From Allopontixanthobacter sp041741895 (GTDB taxonomy: Bacteria; Pseudomonadota; Alphaproteobacteria; Sphingomonadales; Sphingomonadaceae), in contig JBGSJO010000044.1 in NCBI GenBank assembly GCA_041741895.1, forward strand, positions 1 to 40,748: a DNA stretch of 40,748 nucleotides, written 5' to 3'. Every line of letters begins with the position of its first letter. Position 1 is the stretch's first letter. The translations under genes were made by a program, and so were the position numbers. A model generated the notes under the pieces. That model was not told where the DNA came from and made no database searches. It was given only the letters and a program-made list of their open reading frames with translations. Of this stretch, positions 24,493-33,475 are shown in pieces.

Positions 24493-25127
24493 GCGTCAGC
24501 TTTTCCCAATGCCGCGTTGCCCATGAAAACTGCCTGGCGGGCCACGGCCTCAACCCTGGGCATATCGGGATTACCCTGCGGGGCCACCCAGCTGCCGCCC
24601 ACGCACAATACCGGATCGAAGGCGAGCCATTCGGGCGCATTTGCCAGGCTGATCCCGCCGGTGGGACAGAATTTGCACTGGCTGAAAGGCGCCGCCAGGG
24701 CTTTTAATGCGGGCAAGCCGCCCGCGGCCATGGCGGGGAAGAATTTGAAATGGGTCAGGCCCAGATCCAGCCCCATCATGATGTCGCCTGCATTGGCTAT
24801 TCCAGGCAGAAAAGCGATGTCGCGCCCGATTGCGGCCTGCGCCAGTCTGGGGGTCAGGCCGGGAGACACGATAAATTCGCTGCCTGCTTCCAGCGCGGCG
24901 TCCAACTCAGCAGGATTGGTCACTGTGCCGGCACCGACAATCGCGCCTTCCACTTGCTTCATCGCGCGGATTGCGTCCAGTGCCTGCGGCGTGCGCAAGG
25001 TTACCTCCAGCACGGGCAGCCCGCCCGCGACCAGCGCCTGTGCCAGCGGCACGGCATGGGTGATATCTTCAATCACGATAACCGGGATCACGGGTGCAGT
25101 CCGCATGATGGTTTCGATAGCGTTCAC
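24489..25127 (-). CDS. eda: KDPG aldolase (2-dehydro-3-deoxy-phosphogluconate aldolase)
   Basis: Class I aldolase of 212 residues that splits KDPG to pyruvate and glyceraldehyde 3-phosphate, the last step of the Entner-Doudoroff pathway. Visible: PVIVIEDITHAVPLAQALV, GLPVLEVTLRTPQALDAI with the catalytic Glu, GAGTVTNPAELDAALEAG, FIVSPGLTP, and the Schiff-base lysine in LTHFKFFPA, followed by the phosphate-binding CPTGGI. It overlaps glk by 4 nt upstream and ppc by 4 nt downstream. Confidence 0.97.
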   Translation of the reverse strand: MNAIETIMRTAPVIPVIVIEDITHAVPLAQALVAGGLPVLEVTLRTPQALDAIRAMKQVEGAIVGAGTVTNPAELDAALEAGSEFIVSPGLTPRLAQAAIGRDIAFLPGIANAGDIMMGLDLGLTHFKFFPAMAAGGLPALKALAAPFSQCKFCPTGGISLANAPEWLAFDPVLCVGGSWVAPQGNPDMPRVEAVARQAVFMGNAALGKADA

Positions 25128-26128
25128 GATGGGTTTCCTTTGCAGTCCGGTGCACCACCATTTTCCGATGCGAACGCTGCGGCGGCACCGAACAGTCCGG
25201 GTTGCGGGTGCACGATCAGTTTAACAGGTAATGATGCCATCATGCTGGCAAAGCGGCCCTTGGCGCAAAACCGTTCGGCAAATCCCGATGAAATCAGGGT
25301 GTCGCGGATCCGGTAGCCAAGCCCGCCAGCGATCACCACGCCTGTGGCCCCTTGCGCCAATGCCATATCGCCCGCAATGCTACCCAGCGACATGCAGAAC
25401 CGGTCGACCGCAGCGGCGGCTAGGCTGTCGCTGCCATCCTGTCCGCGGGTCCAGATAGCGATATCATCCTCTTCGGCGACTGCCTTGCCCTCCATCGTGG
25501 CGAGGGTCTGGTAGATGTCGGAAATGGCCGGGCCTGCAACAACGCGTTCCACCGATACGCGGTTGTGGCGTTTGCGCAGGCGGGCAAGGATTGCATCTTC
25601 GATCGAATCCAGCGGTGCAAAATCGACATGCCCGCCTTCGGTCGCCGATACGCGGTATTCGCCGGTGGGTTCGCGGTAGAGGTGGGCCACGCCCAACCCG
25701 GTGCCGGGCCCCAGAACCGTGAGCCGGCCAGTTGGCGGCAGCGGTCCTTCCGGGCCGGTCAGGTGAATGAACTGGTCATCACTGGCCCGCGCCACGGCAT
25801 GGGCAACTGCTTCGAAATCATTGACGATGGTGAATTGATCGACATCCAGCTTTTCCCTCACCATTGCAGGACGGATGATCCACGGATTATTGGTAAACCG
25901 GATTACCTCGCCTCCCACCGGGCCGGCAATCGCCATCGACGTCGCGCGGGGCAGGGTGCCGCCGCGCCGTTCGCGGAAATCTTCCCATGCGGTCTGGAAA
26001 CTGGCGTGATCTACTGTGTGCAGCGTCTCGGGTTGGCCCAGCGTGATGGTGCCATCGTCCGCAATCGTGGCGATTGCAAAGCGGGCATGGGTACCGCCAA
26101 TATCGACCGCGACAAGATCGTAACTCAT
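25124..26128 (-). CDS. glk: Glucokinase
   Basis: ROK-independent bacterial glucokinase (Glk family), 334 residues, converting glucose to glucose 6-phosphate with ATP. Motifs: VAVDIGGTHARFAIA (ATP phosphate loop), SMAIAGPVGG, FTNNPWIIRP, VNDFEAVAHAVA with the catalytic Asp, LGPGTGLGVAHL, ATEGGHVDFAP, and GVVIAGGLGYRI. Start codon overlaps the edd stop (4 nt), its own stop overlaps the eda start (4 nt). It supplies the substrate for zwf in the same operon. Confidence 0.96.
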   Translation of the reverse strand: MSYDLVAVDIGGTHARFAIATIADDGTITLGQPETLHTVDHASFQTAWEDFRERRGGTLPRATSMAIAGPVGGEVIRFTNNPWIIRPAMVREKLDVDQFTIVNDFEAVAHAVARASDDQFIHLTGPEGPLPPTGRLTVLGPGTGLGVAHLYREPTGEYRVSATEGGHVDFAPLDSIEDAILARLRKRHNRVSVERVVAGPAISDIYQTLATMEGKAVAEEDDIAIWTRGQDGSDSLAAAAVDRFCMSLGSIAGDMALAQGATGVVIAGGLGYRIRDTLISSGFAERFCAKGRFASMMASLPVKLIVHPQPGLFGAAAAFASENGGAPDCKGNPS

Positions 26129-27936
26129 AGTCCGGCCGCCGCGAGCATCGCCGAGCCGCCCTTTTCCGCTTCATCGGCGGCGCCCCGGAACATCGCAAAT
26201 AGCTCCCGGCCCATGCCCTTGGCAGGCGGCGGCGGCGGGGCCGGTTCGCGGGCCGAGAGATCGGCGGTGGTGGTCAGCGTCCCATCCACGGCGCACAGGC
26301 GGACCATATCGCCATCCTGCAGCAGCGACAGCGGGCCGCCGCCAAGCGCTTCGGGCGAACAATGGATGGCGGCGGGCACTTTGCCGCTGGCGCCCGACAT
26401 CCGCCCGTCCGTGACCAGCGCGACCTTGTAGCCCCGGTCCTGCAAAACGCCGAGCGGCGGGGTCAGCGCGTGCAATTCCGGCATCCCGTTGGCGCGTGGC
26501 CCCTGGAACCGGACGACAACTACGACATCGCGGTCCAGCTCGCCCTTGGCAAAGGCTTGCGCGACCGCGTGCTGGGTGTGGAACACGCGGCACGGCGCCT
26601 CGATGGTGTAGCGATCCGGGGCGACTGCGCTGGTCTTGAAAGTTGCGCGGCCGAGATTGCCGGTGACCAGTCTCATGCCGCCATCGGCTTGGAACGGGGT
26701 GGTGGCCGGACGCAGCATGGTGTCATCGCCGCTTGCCCCAACGGGGCGCCAGACCAGTTCTTCGCCCTCCAGGCCAGGTTCTTCGGCATAGGCGCTCAGA
26801 TCCGCTCCGCCGACGGTCATGATGTCGCGGTGCGCCAGGCCCGCATCCAGCAATTGCCCGATCACATAGCCCATTCCGCCCGCATCGTGGAAATGGTTCA
26901 CATCGCCCGCGCCATTGGGATAGACCCGCGCCAGCAGCGGTACTGCGGAGGATAATTCGTCCAGATCGCTCCAGTCGATGATCACGCCTGCAGCCCGCGC
27001 CATCGCCGGAATGTGGATCGCATGGTTGGTCGATCCGCCGGTGGCGAGCAGGCCAACCGCCGCGTTCACGATCGCCTTTTCATCGATGCAGCGGCCCAGC
27101 GGGCGGTAATCGTTCCCGTCCCTGCCGATCGCTGCCACCCGGTGAACGGCAAAACGGTCCAGCGCCTGACGCAGTTTGGTGCCAGGCTGGATGAAGGCCG
27201 CGCCGGGCATATGCAGCCCCATCATTTCCATCATCATCTGGTTGGAATTGGCCGTGCCGTAAAACGTGCAGGTGCCGGGGGAATGATAGCTGCCGCTTTC
27301 GCTTTCCAGCAACTCGGCGCGGGTTGCTTTGTCTTCGGCATAAAGCTGGCGGACGCGCTGCTTGTCCTTGTTGGCGATGCCGGTTGGCATTGGTCCGCTG
27401 GGCACGAAAATCGCCGGCAAATGGCCGAACCGCAATGCGCCCATGACCAGACCGGGCACAATCTTGTCGCAAATCCCCAGCAGCAGGCTGCCGTCATACA
27501 TTGCATGGCTGAGCGCGACTGCGGTGCTGAGCGCGATCACATCGCGGCTGAACAGGGACAGTTCCATCCCGTCCTGCCCCTGGGTCACGCCGTCACACAT
27601 CGCCGGGGTTGCGCCCGCGACCTGCGCCGTGGCGCCCACTTCACGCGCATAGATTTTCAGCCGTTCGGGATAGCGGCCATAGGGCTGATGCGCGGACAGC
27701 ATATCGTTGTAGGCGGTGACAATGCCGATATTGACGCCGCGGCCAGTTTTCAGCTTCTCCTGATCTTCCAGCGCCCCGGCATAGGCATGGGCTAGGTTGG
27801 AACAGGACACTGCATTACGGTCCGGCTGGTTGGCGGCTTCATGTTCGATCAGGTCGAGATAGGCGCGACGGCTGCCTTTCGACCGTTCGATAATCCGGTC
27901 GGTGACGCGGTCGAGCGTTGGGTGGAGGGAAGTCAT
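26125..27936 (-). CDS. edd: Phosphogluconate dehydratase
   Basis: Fe-S dehydratase of the IlvD/Edd family, 603 residues, converting 6-phosphogluconate to KDPG. Signature stretches include NIGIVTAYNDMLSAHQPY, PAMCDGVTQGQDGMELSLFS with a cluster Cys, MYDGSLLLGICDKIVPG, GTCTFYGTANSNQMMMEMMG, ATGGSTNHAIHIPAMA, and VTDGRMSGASGKVPAAIH. Full length with intact motifs. It follows zwf after a 156-bp gap containing a palindrome-flanked repeat, and overlaps glk by 4 nt. Confidence 0.97.
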   Translation of the reverse strand: MTSLHPTLDRVTDRIIERSKGSRRAYLDLIEHEAANQPDRNAVSCSNLAHAYAGALEDQEKLKTGRGVNIGIVTAYNDMLSAHQPYGRYPERLKIYAREVGATAQVAGATPAMCDGVTQGQDGMELSLFSRDVIALSTAVALSHAMYDGSLLLGICDKIVPGLVMGALRFGHLPAIFVPSGPMPTGIANKDKQRVRQLYAEDKATRAELLESESGSYHSPGTCTFYGTANSNQMMMEMMGLHMPGAAFIQPGTKLRQALDRFAVHRVAAIGRDGNDYRPLGRCIDEKAIVNAAVGLLATGGSTNHAIHIPAMARAAGVIIDWSDLDELSSAVPLLARVYPNGAGDVNHFHDAGGMGYVIGQLLDAGLAHRDIMTVGGADLSAYAEEPGLEGEELVWRPVGASGDDTMLRPATTPFQADGGMRLVTGNLGRATFKTSAVAPDRYTIEAPCRVFHTQHAVAQAFAKGELDRDVVVVVRFQGPRANGMPELHALTPPLGVLQDRGYKVALVTDGRMSGASGKVPAAIHCSPEALGGGPLSLLQDGDMVRLCAVDGTLTTTADLSAREPAPPPPPAKGMGRELFAMFRGAADEAEKGGSAMLAAAGL

Positions 27937-27941
27937 AATGT

Positions 27942-28076
27942 CCCCTCTTCTTCAGAGGAGGGGGTTGAAGGTGGTATCGGCGCGCCAGCGTCGTTTGCGC
28001 CGGGGCACCACCGCGCTGCGACAAGGCTCGGCTGCGCCGAACCAAATCTCGCTGCCCCTCTTCTGAAGAGGAGGGG
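27942..28076. repeat. REPIN/MITE-like element with palindromic ends between zwf and edd
   Basis: Two similar GC-rich hairpins in a 135-bp span. The left one (27942-27964) reads CCCCTCTTCTTCAGAGGAGG and the right one (28055-28075) CCCCTCTTCTGAAGAGGAGG, each with a CCTCT/AGAGG stem. Between them are GC-rich sequences in partly inverted arrangement (GCCAGCGTCG near the left, CGCTGCGACA near the middle). The layout resembles paired REP sequences or a small non-autonomous element. It fills the intergenic space of an otherwise tightly packed operon. Confidence 0.6.
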
Positions 28077-28092
28077 GCAAAGAGAGGCGAGA

Positions 28093-29565
28093 TTACTCAT
28101 GCCAGGTCACTCCATCACGTTCCGCCAGCGCAATCGAGGCGCTCGGCCCCCAGCTGCCGGCAGTGTAGGTTTTTGGTTCCAGCGCCTCAGTTTCCCAAAG
28201 CGCACGAATTGCGTCGATCCATTCCCACTGCGCTTCCACCTCGTCGCGCCGGACAAACAATGTCTGGTCGCCTTCGATCAGGTCGAGCAGCAGCCGTTCG
28301 TAAGCGATCCTGTTGTGCGTTCCGGTGAAGGCATCGGGCATTGCAATATCCAGTGGGACGGAGCGCAGGCGGATGCCTTCACGGTCCAGCCCGGGCACCT
28401 TAGCCATCAGCGACAGGCTGATGTTTTCCTTCGGCTGGATGCCGATTACCAGCCGGTTGGGTGCCATCGTCGCGCCGCCACCCTTGCTTTTTGGCCCGGC
28501 AAAAATCGAATGCGGGACGCAACGAAACTGGACCACAATCTCGGTCACCCGTTCGGGCAGCCGCTTGCCAGTGCGCAGGTAGAACGGCACACCTTTCCAT
28601 CGCCAATTGTCGACATGCGCCTTGATCGCGACGAAGGTTTCAGTGCGGGAGGATTTGCCCAATTCATCGTCATAGCCCGGCACTGCCTTGCCGCCGATGG
28701 CCCCGGCGCGATATTGGCCGGTCACGGTTTCATTGGCCGAAACACCGCGCAGCGAACGCAGCACCTTGACCTTCTCGTCCCGCACCGATGTCGCATCGAA
28801 ATTGCCCGGTGGTTCCATTGCAACCAATGCCAGCAATTGCAGCATGTGGTTCTGCACCATGTCCCGGATTGCCCCGGCATCGTCGTAAAATGCCACCCGG
28901 CCTTCCAGCCCGACGGTTTCCGCCACGGTGATCTGGACATGTTCGATATGCGCGGCATTCCACAGCGGTTCGAACAGGATATTGGCAAAGCGCAGCGCCA
29001 GCAGGTTCTGCACCGTTTCCTTGCCCAGATAATGGTCGATCCGGAAAATCCGGTCCTCTGTAAAGGCCGATGCCACCGCATCGTTGATTTCACAGGAAGT
29101 GCCAAGATCGATGCCGAGCGGTTTTTCCAGACCAATCCGGACATTACCGGTGGTCAACCCGGCATGGCGCAATCCGGCAATGGTCGGTTCGAACAGGCTG
29201 GGGGCGGTGGACAGGAATATGGCCAGGCCGTGATCCGGCCCGGCTTCCGGCTTACCCACTTTTTCGGCCAGATCGCCGAACCCGTCCGGGGTCGTGGCGT
29301 CCAGCGTCTGGTAACTCAGCCGGTTGAGAAAACTGGCCATCGATCCGCGCCGATTGGCCGGCAGGTATTTTTCCAGCGCTTCGCGCGCGAAATTGCGGAA
29401 TTCGCTATCGTTCAACTCCGACCGGGCGGTTCCGATGATCCGGACATCCGAACCGAGCAGACCGTCGGCATCCAGCGCGCAGAGCGATGGCAGCAACATG
29501 CGCTGCGCAAGATCGCCAGTCGCACCAAACAGGAGCAAGCGGTCGGCGGTGAATTTCATACGCAC
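28093..29565 (-). CDS. zwf: Glucose-6-phosphate 1-dehydrogenase
   Basis: Oxidises glucose 6-phosphate to 6-phosphogluconolactone with NAD(P)+; 490 residues. Motifs: LLFGATGDLAQRMLLPSL (dinucleotide loop, Thr in place of the usual Ser), GLEKPLGIDL, the active-site RIDHYLGKETVQNLLALRF with catalytic His, and FYLRTGKRLPERVTEIVVQF. First gene of the zwf-edd-glk-eda-ppc set; pgl (the lactonase) is absent from the window. The operon promoter should lie in the 113 bp above it. Confidence 0.97.
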   Translation of the reverse strand: MRMKFTADRLLLFGATGDLAQRMLLPSLCALDADGLLGSDVRIIGTARSELNDSEFRNFAREALEKYLPANRRGSMASFLNRLSYQTLDATTPDGFGDLAEKVGKPEAGPDHGLAIFLSTAPSLFEPTIAGLRHAGLTTGNVRIGLEKPLGIDLGTSCEINDAVASAFTEDRIFRIDHYLGKETVQNLLALRFANILFEPLWNAAHIEHVQITVAETVGLEGRVAFYDDAGAIRDMVQNHMLQLLALVAMEPPGNFDATSVRDEKVKVLRSLRGVSANETVTGQYRAGAIGGKAVPGYDDELGKSSRTETFVAIKAHVDNWRWKGVPFYLRTGKRLPERVTEIVVQFRCVPHSIFAGPKSKGGGATMAPNRLVIGIQPKENISLSLMAKVPGLDREGIRLRSVPLDIAMPDAFTGTHNRIAYERLLLDLIEGDQTLFVRRDEVEAQWEWIDAIRALWETEALEPKTYTAGSWGPSASIALAERDGVTWHE

Positions 29566-29659
29566 ATCATCCTTGCAGGAACCGGTCCATTACAGCCCGG
29601 AATAATGGCTATGCGCAAGCGCCGGCAATGTCACGGGTGCGCGCGCGCAAATACGAATG

Positions 29660-29677
29660 CACTGCAATCATGCAGTG
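29660..29677 (-). terminator. Hairpin just after the transglutaminase gene
   Basis: Perfect 7-bp stem CACTGCA / TGCAGTG with an ATCA loop, one base beyond the transglutaminase stop codon on the minus strand. There is no U-run, so terminator function is only possible. It separates the rimO transcript from zwf. Confidence 0.35.
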
Positions 29678-29678
29678 G

Positions 29679-30473
29679 TCACGATGCGGTGACCTGAACG
29701 TCCTTATAGGTCAATTCTGCTATCCCGAAGGTGGTCATGAAGCTGACGTCCGCTGCATCGCGGCCCACGCCGATTTTTACCGTTTCATGCGCATTGGCCA
29801 TCCCGGTTGCATCGACCAGCTGCCACGTCCCGCCGTCCCCGTCCGGGTCGGCCAGGAATACTTCGGCAACCGCGTGGAAATCGGGCGGCTCGACACCGGG
29901 CGCGTAAACGCTGCAATAGCGCGCGGGGATCCCTGCTGCACGGGCAAGTGTGACCATGACATGGGCATAGTCGCGGCACACGCCGCGACGTTCGATAAAG
30001 GTATCGAGCGCGGCCGTGTCACTATTCGAACTGCCGGGCGCATAGGTGAAATGGTTTTCGATCCAGTCGCGCATCGCGATAATCTGGGCGCCGCCACGTT
30101 TCCCCTCAAATTCTGAATCGACGAAGGAACGGAACTTGTCGGCCAGGCAATAGCGCGAATCGAGCAGATACTGGACCGCCTCACCCGGCAATTGGTGCGG
30201 CATTAATGCAGCCATGCGCGATATGTCGGGCAGTTTTCGATCGACCCTGATCAGGGCATCGTAATCGATCGCCTGTTTGCCATCGAGTCGCAGCATCAAG
30301 CGCTCGCCAATATTGTCCTGCGCGGCCAAGCGGGCGCAATGCGCGGTGCGCCCCATCCTTGTCTGCGCGGATATGATCTGCTGTTCGGGAATGGCCGCCG
30401 CTTCGAATTGCAGCATGGTGTCGGTTGGCTCGGATAGCTCGAACAGTAGGCGCACGGAGATTTTTACGGTCAT
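29679..30473 (-). CDS. Transglutaminase-like cysteine peptidase family protein
   Basis: A 264-residue cytoplasmic protein of the bacterial transglutaminase-like family with the catalytic triad Cys in ERRGVCRDYAH, His in PPDFHAVAEVF and Asp in QLVDATG. The N-terminal half is a beta-rich domain typical of such proteins. ATG 30473 is chosen; a TTG at 30524 overlaps the rimO stop as TTGA and would add 17 residues. Members of this family act as peptidases or amidases; the substrate here is unknown. Probably co-transcribed with rimO. Confidence 0.85.
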   Translation of the reverse strand: MTVKISVRLLFELSEPTDTMLQFEAAAIPEQQIISAQTRMGRTAHCARLAAQDNIGERLMLRLDGKQAIDYDALIRVDRKLPDISRMAALMPHQLPGEAVQYLLDSRYCLADKFRSFVDSEFEGKRGGAQIIAMRDWIENHFTYAPGSSNSDTAALDTFIERRGVCRDYAHVMVTLARAAGIPARYCSVYAPGVEPPDFHAVAEVFLADPDGDGGTWQLVDATGMANAHETVKIGVGRDAADVSFMTTFGIAELTYKDVQVTAS

Positions 30474-30520
30474 GTTGGATGAATGCTCCGCAAGCCCGAT
30501 TGGTGCCGGGGCTTCCCGGA

Positions 30521-31891
30521 TCAAGCGATCACCCCGAACAAATCATGCGCGTCGGCATCCTCGACCACGGCCATTACGAAATTGCCCGGTGCCAGCGATT
30601 GCGGAACATTCCGGAGATAGACATTGCCGTCGATTTCAGGTGCGTCTGCCTGGCTGCGGCCGGTCGCGCCGATGTCACCATCTTCGTCCGGCTCGCCCAC
30701 TTCGTCGATGATCACCGGCAGGGTGCGACCGATTTTCGCTTCCAGCTTGGCCGCGCTGATCCGCGCGGTGACTTCCATCAGCCTGGCGTAGCGTTCTTCC
30801 TTTACCTCTTCCGGCACATGGTCGGGCAGGGCATTCGCCTGCGCCCCGGCCACCGGTTCGAACCGGAACGCGCCCACGCGGTCCAGCTGCGCTTCCTCCA
30901 GCCAGTCCACCAGATAGCGGAAATCGGCCTCGGTTTCGCCGGGAAATCCGACCACGAAGCTGGAACGCACGGCAATGTCAGGGCAGATATCGCGCCAGCT
31001 TTTCAGCCGTTCGAGAACTTTCGCCTCGTTCGCCGGCCGCTTCATCCGTTTCAATACGCTGGGCGAGGCATGCTGGAACGGGATATCGAGATAAGGCGTC
31101 AGCAGCCCTTCCGCCATGAGCGGGATCACCGCATCGACATGCGGATAGGGATAGACATAGTGCAGCCGGGTCCACGGGGTGTCGCCCTCCGGCGTACGCA
31201 GTTGGCCCAGCTCTCGGGCGAGATCGGTCATGTGCGCACGCACCTCGCGGCCTTTCCACTGGCGCGAATCGTGGCGCGTATCAACGCCGTAAGCGCTGGT
31301 ATCCTGCGATATCACCAGCAGTTCGCGCGTGCCCGCAGCGACCAGTTTCTCCGCCTCACGCAGCACCGCATCGATTCGGCGGCTGGCCAGTTTTCCGCGC
31401 AGGTCGGGGATGATGCAGAAAGAACAGCTGTGGTTGCAGCCTTCGGAAATCTTGAGATAGCTGTAATGACGCGGGGTCAGCTTGATGTCCGGCTGAGGGA
31501 TCAGATCGACGAACGGACCCTGGCCCGGTGGTGCGGCTGCGTGGACTGCAGCGACCACATCCTCATATTGATGCGCGCCGGTAATCGCCAGCACTTGCGG
31601 GTGCGCGGCGCGGATCGCATCGGCTTCCTCGCCCATGCAGCCGGTCACGATCACGCGGCCGTTCTCGGCAATTGCCTCCCCGATGGCGGCAAGGCTTTCT
31701 TCCTTGGCGCTGTCGAGGAAGCCGCAGGTGTTGACCAGCACTACATCGGCCCCCGCATAATCGGGGCTCATCGCGTAGCCATCGGCGCGCAGCCGGGTGA
31801 GGATCCGTTCGGAATCGACCAGCGCCTTGGGACAGCCGAGGCTGACCATGCCGACCTTCTTCTGGTCTGAAATTGTGGTTGCAGTGATCAT
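30521..31891 (-). CDS. rimO: Ribosomal protein S12 methylthiotransferase RimO
   Basis: Radical-SAM enzyme of 456 residues that methylthiolates the conserved Asp of ribosomal protein S12. The N-terminal UPF0004 domain has VSLGCPKALVDSERIL, NTCGFLDSAKEES and GCMGEEADAI, holding the auxiliary-cluster cysteines. The radical-SAM CxxxCxxC is EGCNHSCSFCIIPDLRGKL. A TRAM domain ends the protein. The Asp-rich N-terminal spacing and SLGCPK signature separate RimO from MiaB. Confidence 0.96.
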   Translation of the reverse strand: MITATTISDQKKVGMVSLGCPKALVDSERILTRLRADGYAMSPDYAGADVVLVNTCGFLDSAKEESLAAIGEAIAENGRVIVTGCMGEEADAIRAAHPQVLAITGAHQYEDVVAAVHAAAPPGQGPFVDLIPQPDIKLTPRHYSYLKISEGCNHSCSFCIIPDLRGKLASRRIDAVLREAEKLVAAGTRELLVISQDTSAYGVDTRHDSRQWKGREVRAHMTDLARELGQLRTPEGDTPWTRLHYVYPYPHVDAVIPLMAEGLLTPYLDIPFQHASPSVLKRMKRPANEAKVLERLKSWRDICPDIAVRSSFVVGFPGETEADFRYLVDWLEEAQLDRVGAFRFEPVAGAQANALPDHVPEEVKEERYARLMEVTARISAAKLEAKIGRTLPVIIDEVGEPDEDGDIGATGRSQADAPEIDGNVYLRNVPQSLAPGNFVMAVVEDADAHDLFGVIA

Positions 31892-31966
31892 GATTGCCGC
31901 GCCCCTACACCTGAAGCGCGCGCTGCGCTATAGCGACAATGTGGGACGATGATGGAGGGCAATCCG

Positions 31967-32365
31967 ATGGGCGATATCAATCTGCTGGCTGTAATTCTGG
32001 GCGCGCTGGCGTTTTTCGTGGTCGGCATGGTGTGGTACGGGGCACTGTTCGGCAAGGTCTGGCAGCGCGAAGCAGGGCTCACCGAAGAACAGATGGCCGG
32101 CGGGAACATGGCGGTGATCTTCGGCCTGTGTTTCCTGTTCGAATTGCTGATTGCGCTGACGCTCGGCCACCAGTTCGCCCGAAGCGATCCGAGCACGCGG
32201 GGGATCATGATGATTTCCACCGGCTACGCCATCGGGCTGATGATTCCGGCGACCGGAATCAATTATCTGTTCCAGCGCCGATCTGGCAAATTGTTCGCCA
32301 TTGATACCGGACACTTTCTGTTCGGGATGGCGGCAATGGGCGCGGTCTTCGTCTGGTTCAGATGA
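31967..32365 (+). CDS. DUF1761 family membrane protein
   Basis: A 132-residue protein with four hydrophobic segments (INLLAVILGALAFFVVGMVW first) and the DUF1761 pattern WYGALFGKVWQRE after helix 1. The start is ATG 31967 with GGAGGG 7 nt before it; two earlier ATGs at 31949 and 31952 overlap that ribosome site. Function unknown. It is convergent with the potassium channel gene and shares a hairpin with it. Confidence 0.8.
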   Translation: MGDINLLAVILGALAFFVVGMVWYGALFGKVWQREAGLTEEQMAGGNMAVIFGLCFLFELLIALTLGHQFARSDPSTRGIMMISTGYAIGLMIPATGINYLFQRRSGKLFAIDTGHFLFGMAAMGAVFVWFR

Positions 32366-32380
32366 TCGTATGGAGTAATG

Positions 32381-32407
32381 GGGGAAGGCGGGCTAGCCGC
32401 TTTCCCC
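32381..32407. terminator. Hairpin shared by convergent DUF1761 and potassium-channel genes
   Basis: An 11-bp stem with one G-U pair (GGGGAAGGCGG / CCGCTTTCCCC) and a 5-nt loop. The stop codon of the channel gene (CTA on the plus strand at 32393-32395) lies in the loop. On the plus strand no T-run follows; on the minus strand the stem is preceded by AATGGGG. Plausible bidirectional terminator. Confidence 0.55.
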
Positions 32408-33475
32408 ATTGCCATTGTCGGTCGGGATGATTTCGACCACGATATCACCCGCCTGCAGGTTCTGGCATTCCTCCTCCCAGAACCCTAAAGCCTTGCCGTC
32501 GCGGTAGACGCGTAGTCCGCGCCCACCGCTCTTCAGCTCACTGATTGGGGAACCACATTCTTCGGGCAGCACTTCGCGCTCGATCAATTGAACCCGCCCG
32601 CTGACGGATGCCAGATCGGCAAGATAATCCGCGATATGCGCGCCCTTGGCGGAACCTGCCAGCAGCAACCCGGTAAATCGGACCGGGTTGATGACATTGT
32701 TCGCCCCGGCCTGACGTGCGAGAAATTCATTGTCATCGGCGCGCACGACCACGCTGATCGGCACATCCGGGGCAAGATGACGAACCGTCAGAACGATCAG
32801 GATCGATGTGTCGTCGCGCCCTGCCGAAACCAGGATGGTCTGCGCTTCGGAGATGCGCACCGCCTTCAGCGTTTCATCGCGTGTCGCGTCGCCGGCCAGG
32901 ACATTGCAGCCCAATGCCTCTGCGGCGAGCAGGCTTTCCTCGTCCGGATCGATCACCACTATGTCACGCGGATCGGTACCGCGGGCGACCAGTTCATTGA
33001 CTGATTCCGATCCGCTGACGCCGTAACCCAGCACCACGATGTGGTTGGAAAGCTGTTCCTGGATGCGGGCCATGCGGAAATTCTCCCAGCTGCGTTTGAT
33101 GATGAAATTATAGGCGGTGCCGACGAAAATGAAGAATACGGCGAAGCGGATCGGGGTCACGATGATTGCTTCGACCATCCGGGCACGATCGGTGATCGGT
33201 GCAATATCGCCGAACCCGGTCGTGGTGATGGAAATCATGGTGAAATAGACGATGTCGGTAAAACTTACCTCGCCATCCAGATTATCGACCAGCCCGTCGC
33301 GGTCCCACCAGTGGATCATTATGACGATGAAGATCAGGCCCAGCGCCATGCCCAAACGGATACCCAGATCGCCCCAGACGGGAATTCTCACTGCACGGCG
33401 CAAGGGCTGGAATTTCAGCCCTCCGAAATTTTTCCTACCTTTTCTGGCAGGAAGGAGTTTCTGTTTCTGCCTCAT
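32393..33475 (-). CDS. Two-TM potassium channel with RCK (TrkA-N/TrkA-C) domains
   Basis: A 360-residue channel with one membrane helix near residues 38-56, a pore loop with selectivity filter ISITTTGFGDIAP (filter GFGD, 87-90), a second helix about 108-127, and a large cytoplasmic RCK region. The nucleotide-binding GYGVSG (150-155) and VVIDPDEE follow, and a TrkA-C-like end after residue 280. This is a KtrAB/MthK-like architecture that gates K+ flux by ligand binding. It overlaps the upstream small gene by 4 nt and is last in the serS-surE operon. Confidence 0.9.
   Translation of the reverse strand: MRQKQKLLPARKGRKNFGGLKFQPLRRAVRIPVWGDLGIRLGMALGLIFIVIMIHWWDRDGLVDNLDGEVSFTDIVYFTMISITTTGFGDIAPITDRARMVEAIIVTPIRFAVFFIFVGTAYNFIIKRSWENFRMARIQEQLSNHIVVLGYGVSGSESVNELVARGTDPRDIVVIDPDEESLLAAEALGCNVLAGDATRDETLKAVRISEAQTILVSAGRDDTSILIVLTVRHLAPDVPISVVVRADDNEFLARQAGANNVINPVRFTGLLLAGSAKGAHIADYLADLASVSGRVQLIEREVLPEECGSPISELKSGGRGLRVYRDGKALGFWEEECQNLQAGDIVVEIIPTDNGNGESG

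Noticed and set aside
27841..29697. 618-codon open frame on the plus strand opposite zwf and the edd start
   Set aside because: It lies antisense to zwf, which has full family motifs. Long antisense frames are common in GC-rich DNA and this one has no domain pattern or ribosome site.
30425..31870. 481-codon plus-strand frame opposite rimO
   Set aside because: Antisense shadow of a clear RimO gene; the translation has no recognisable motif.
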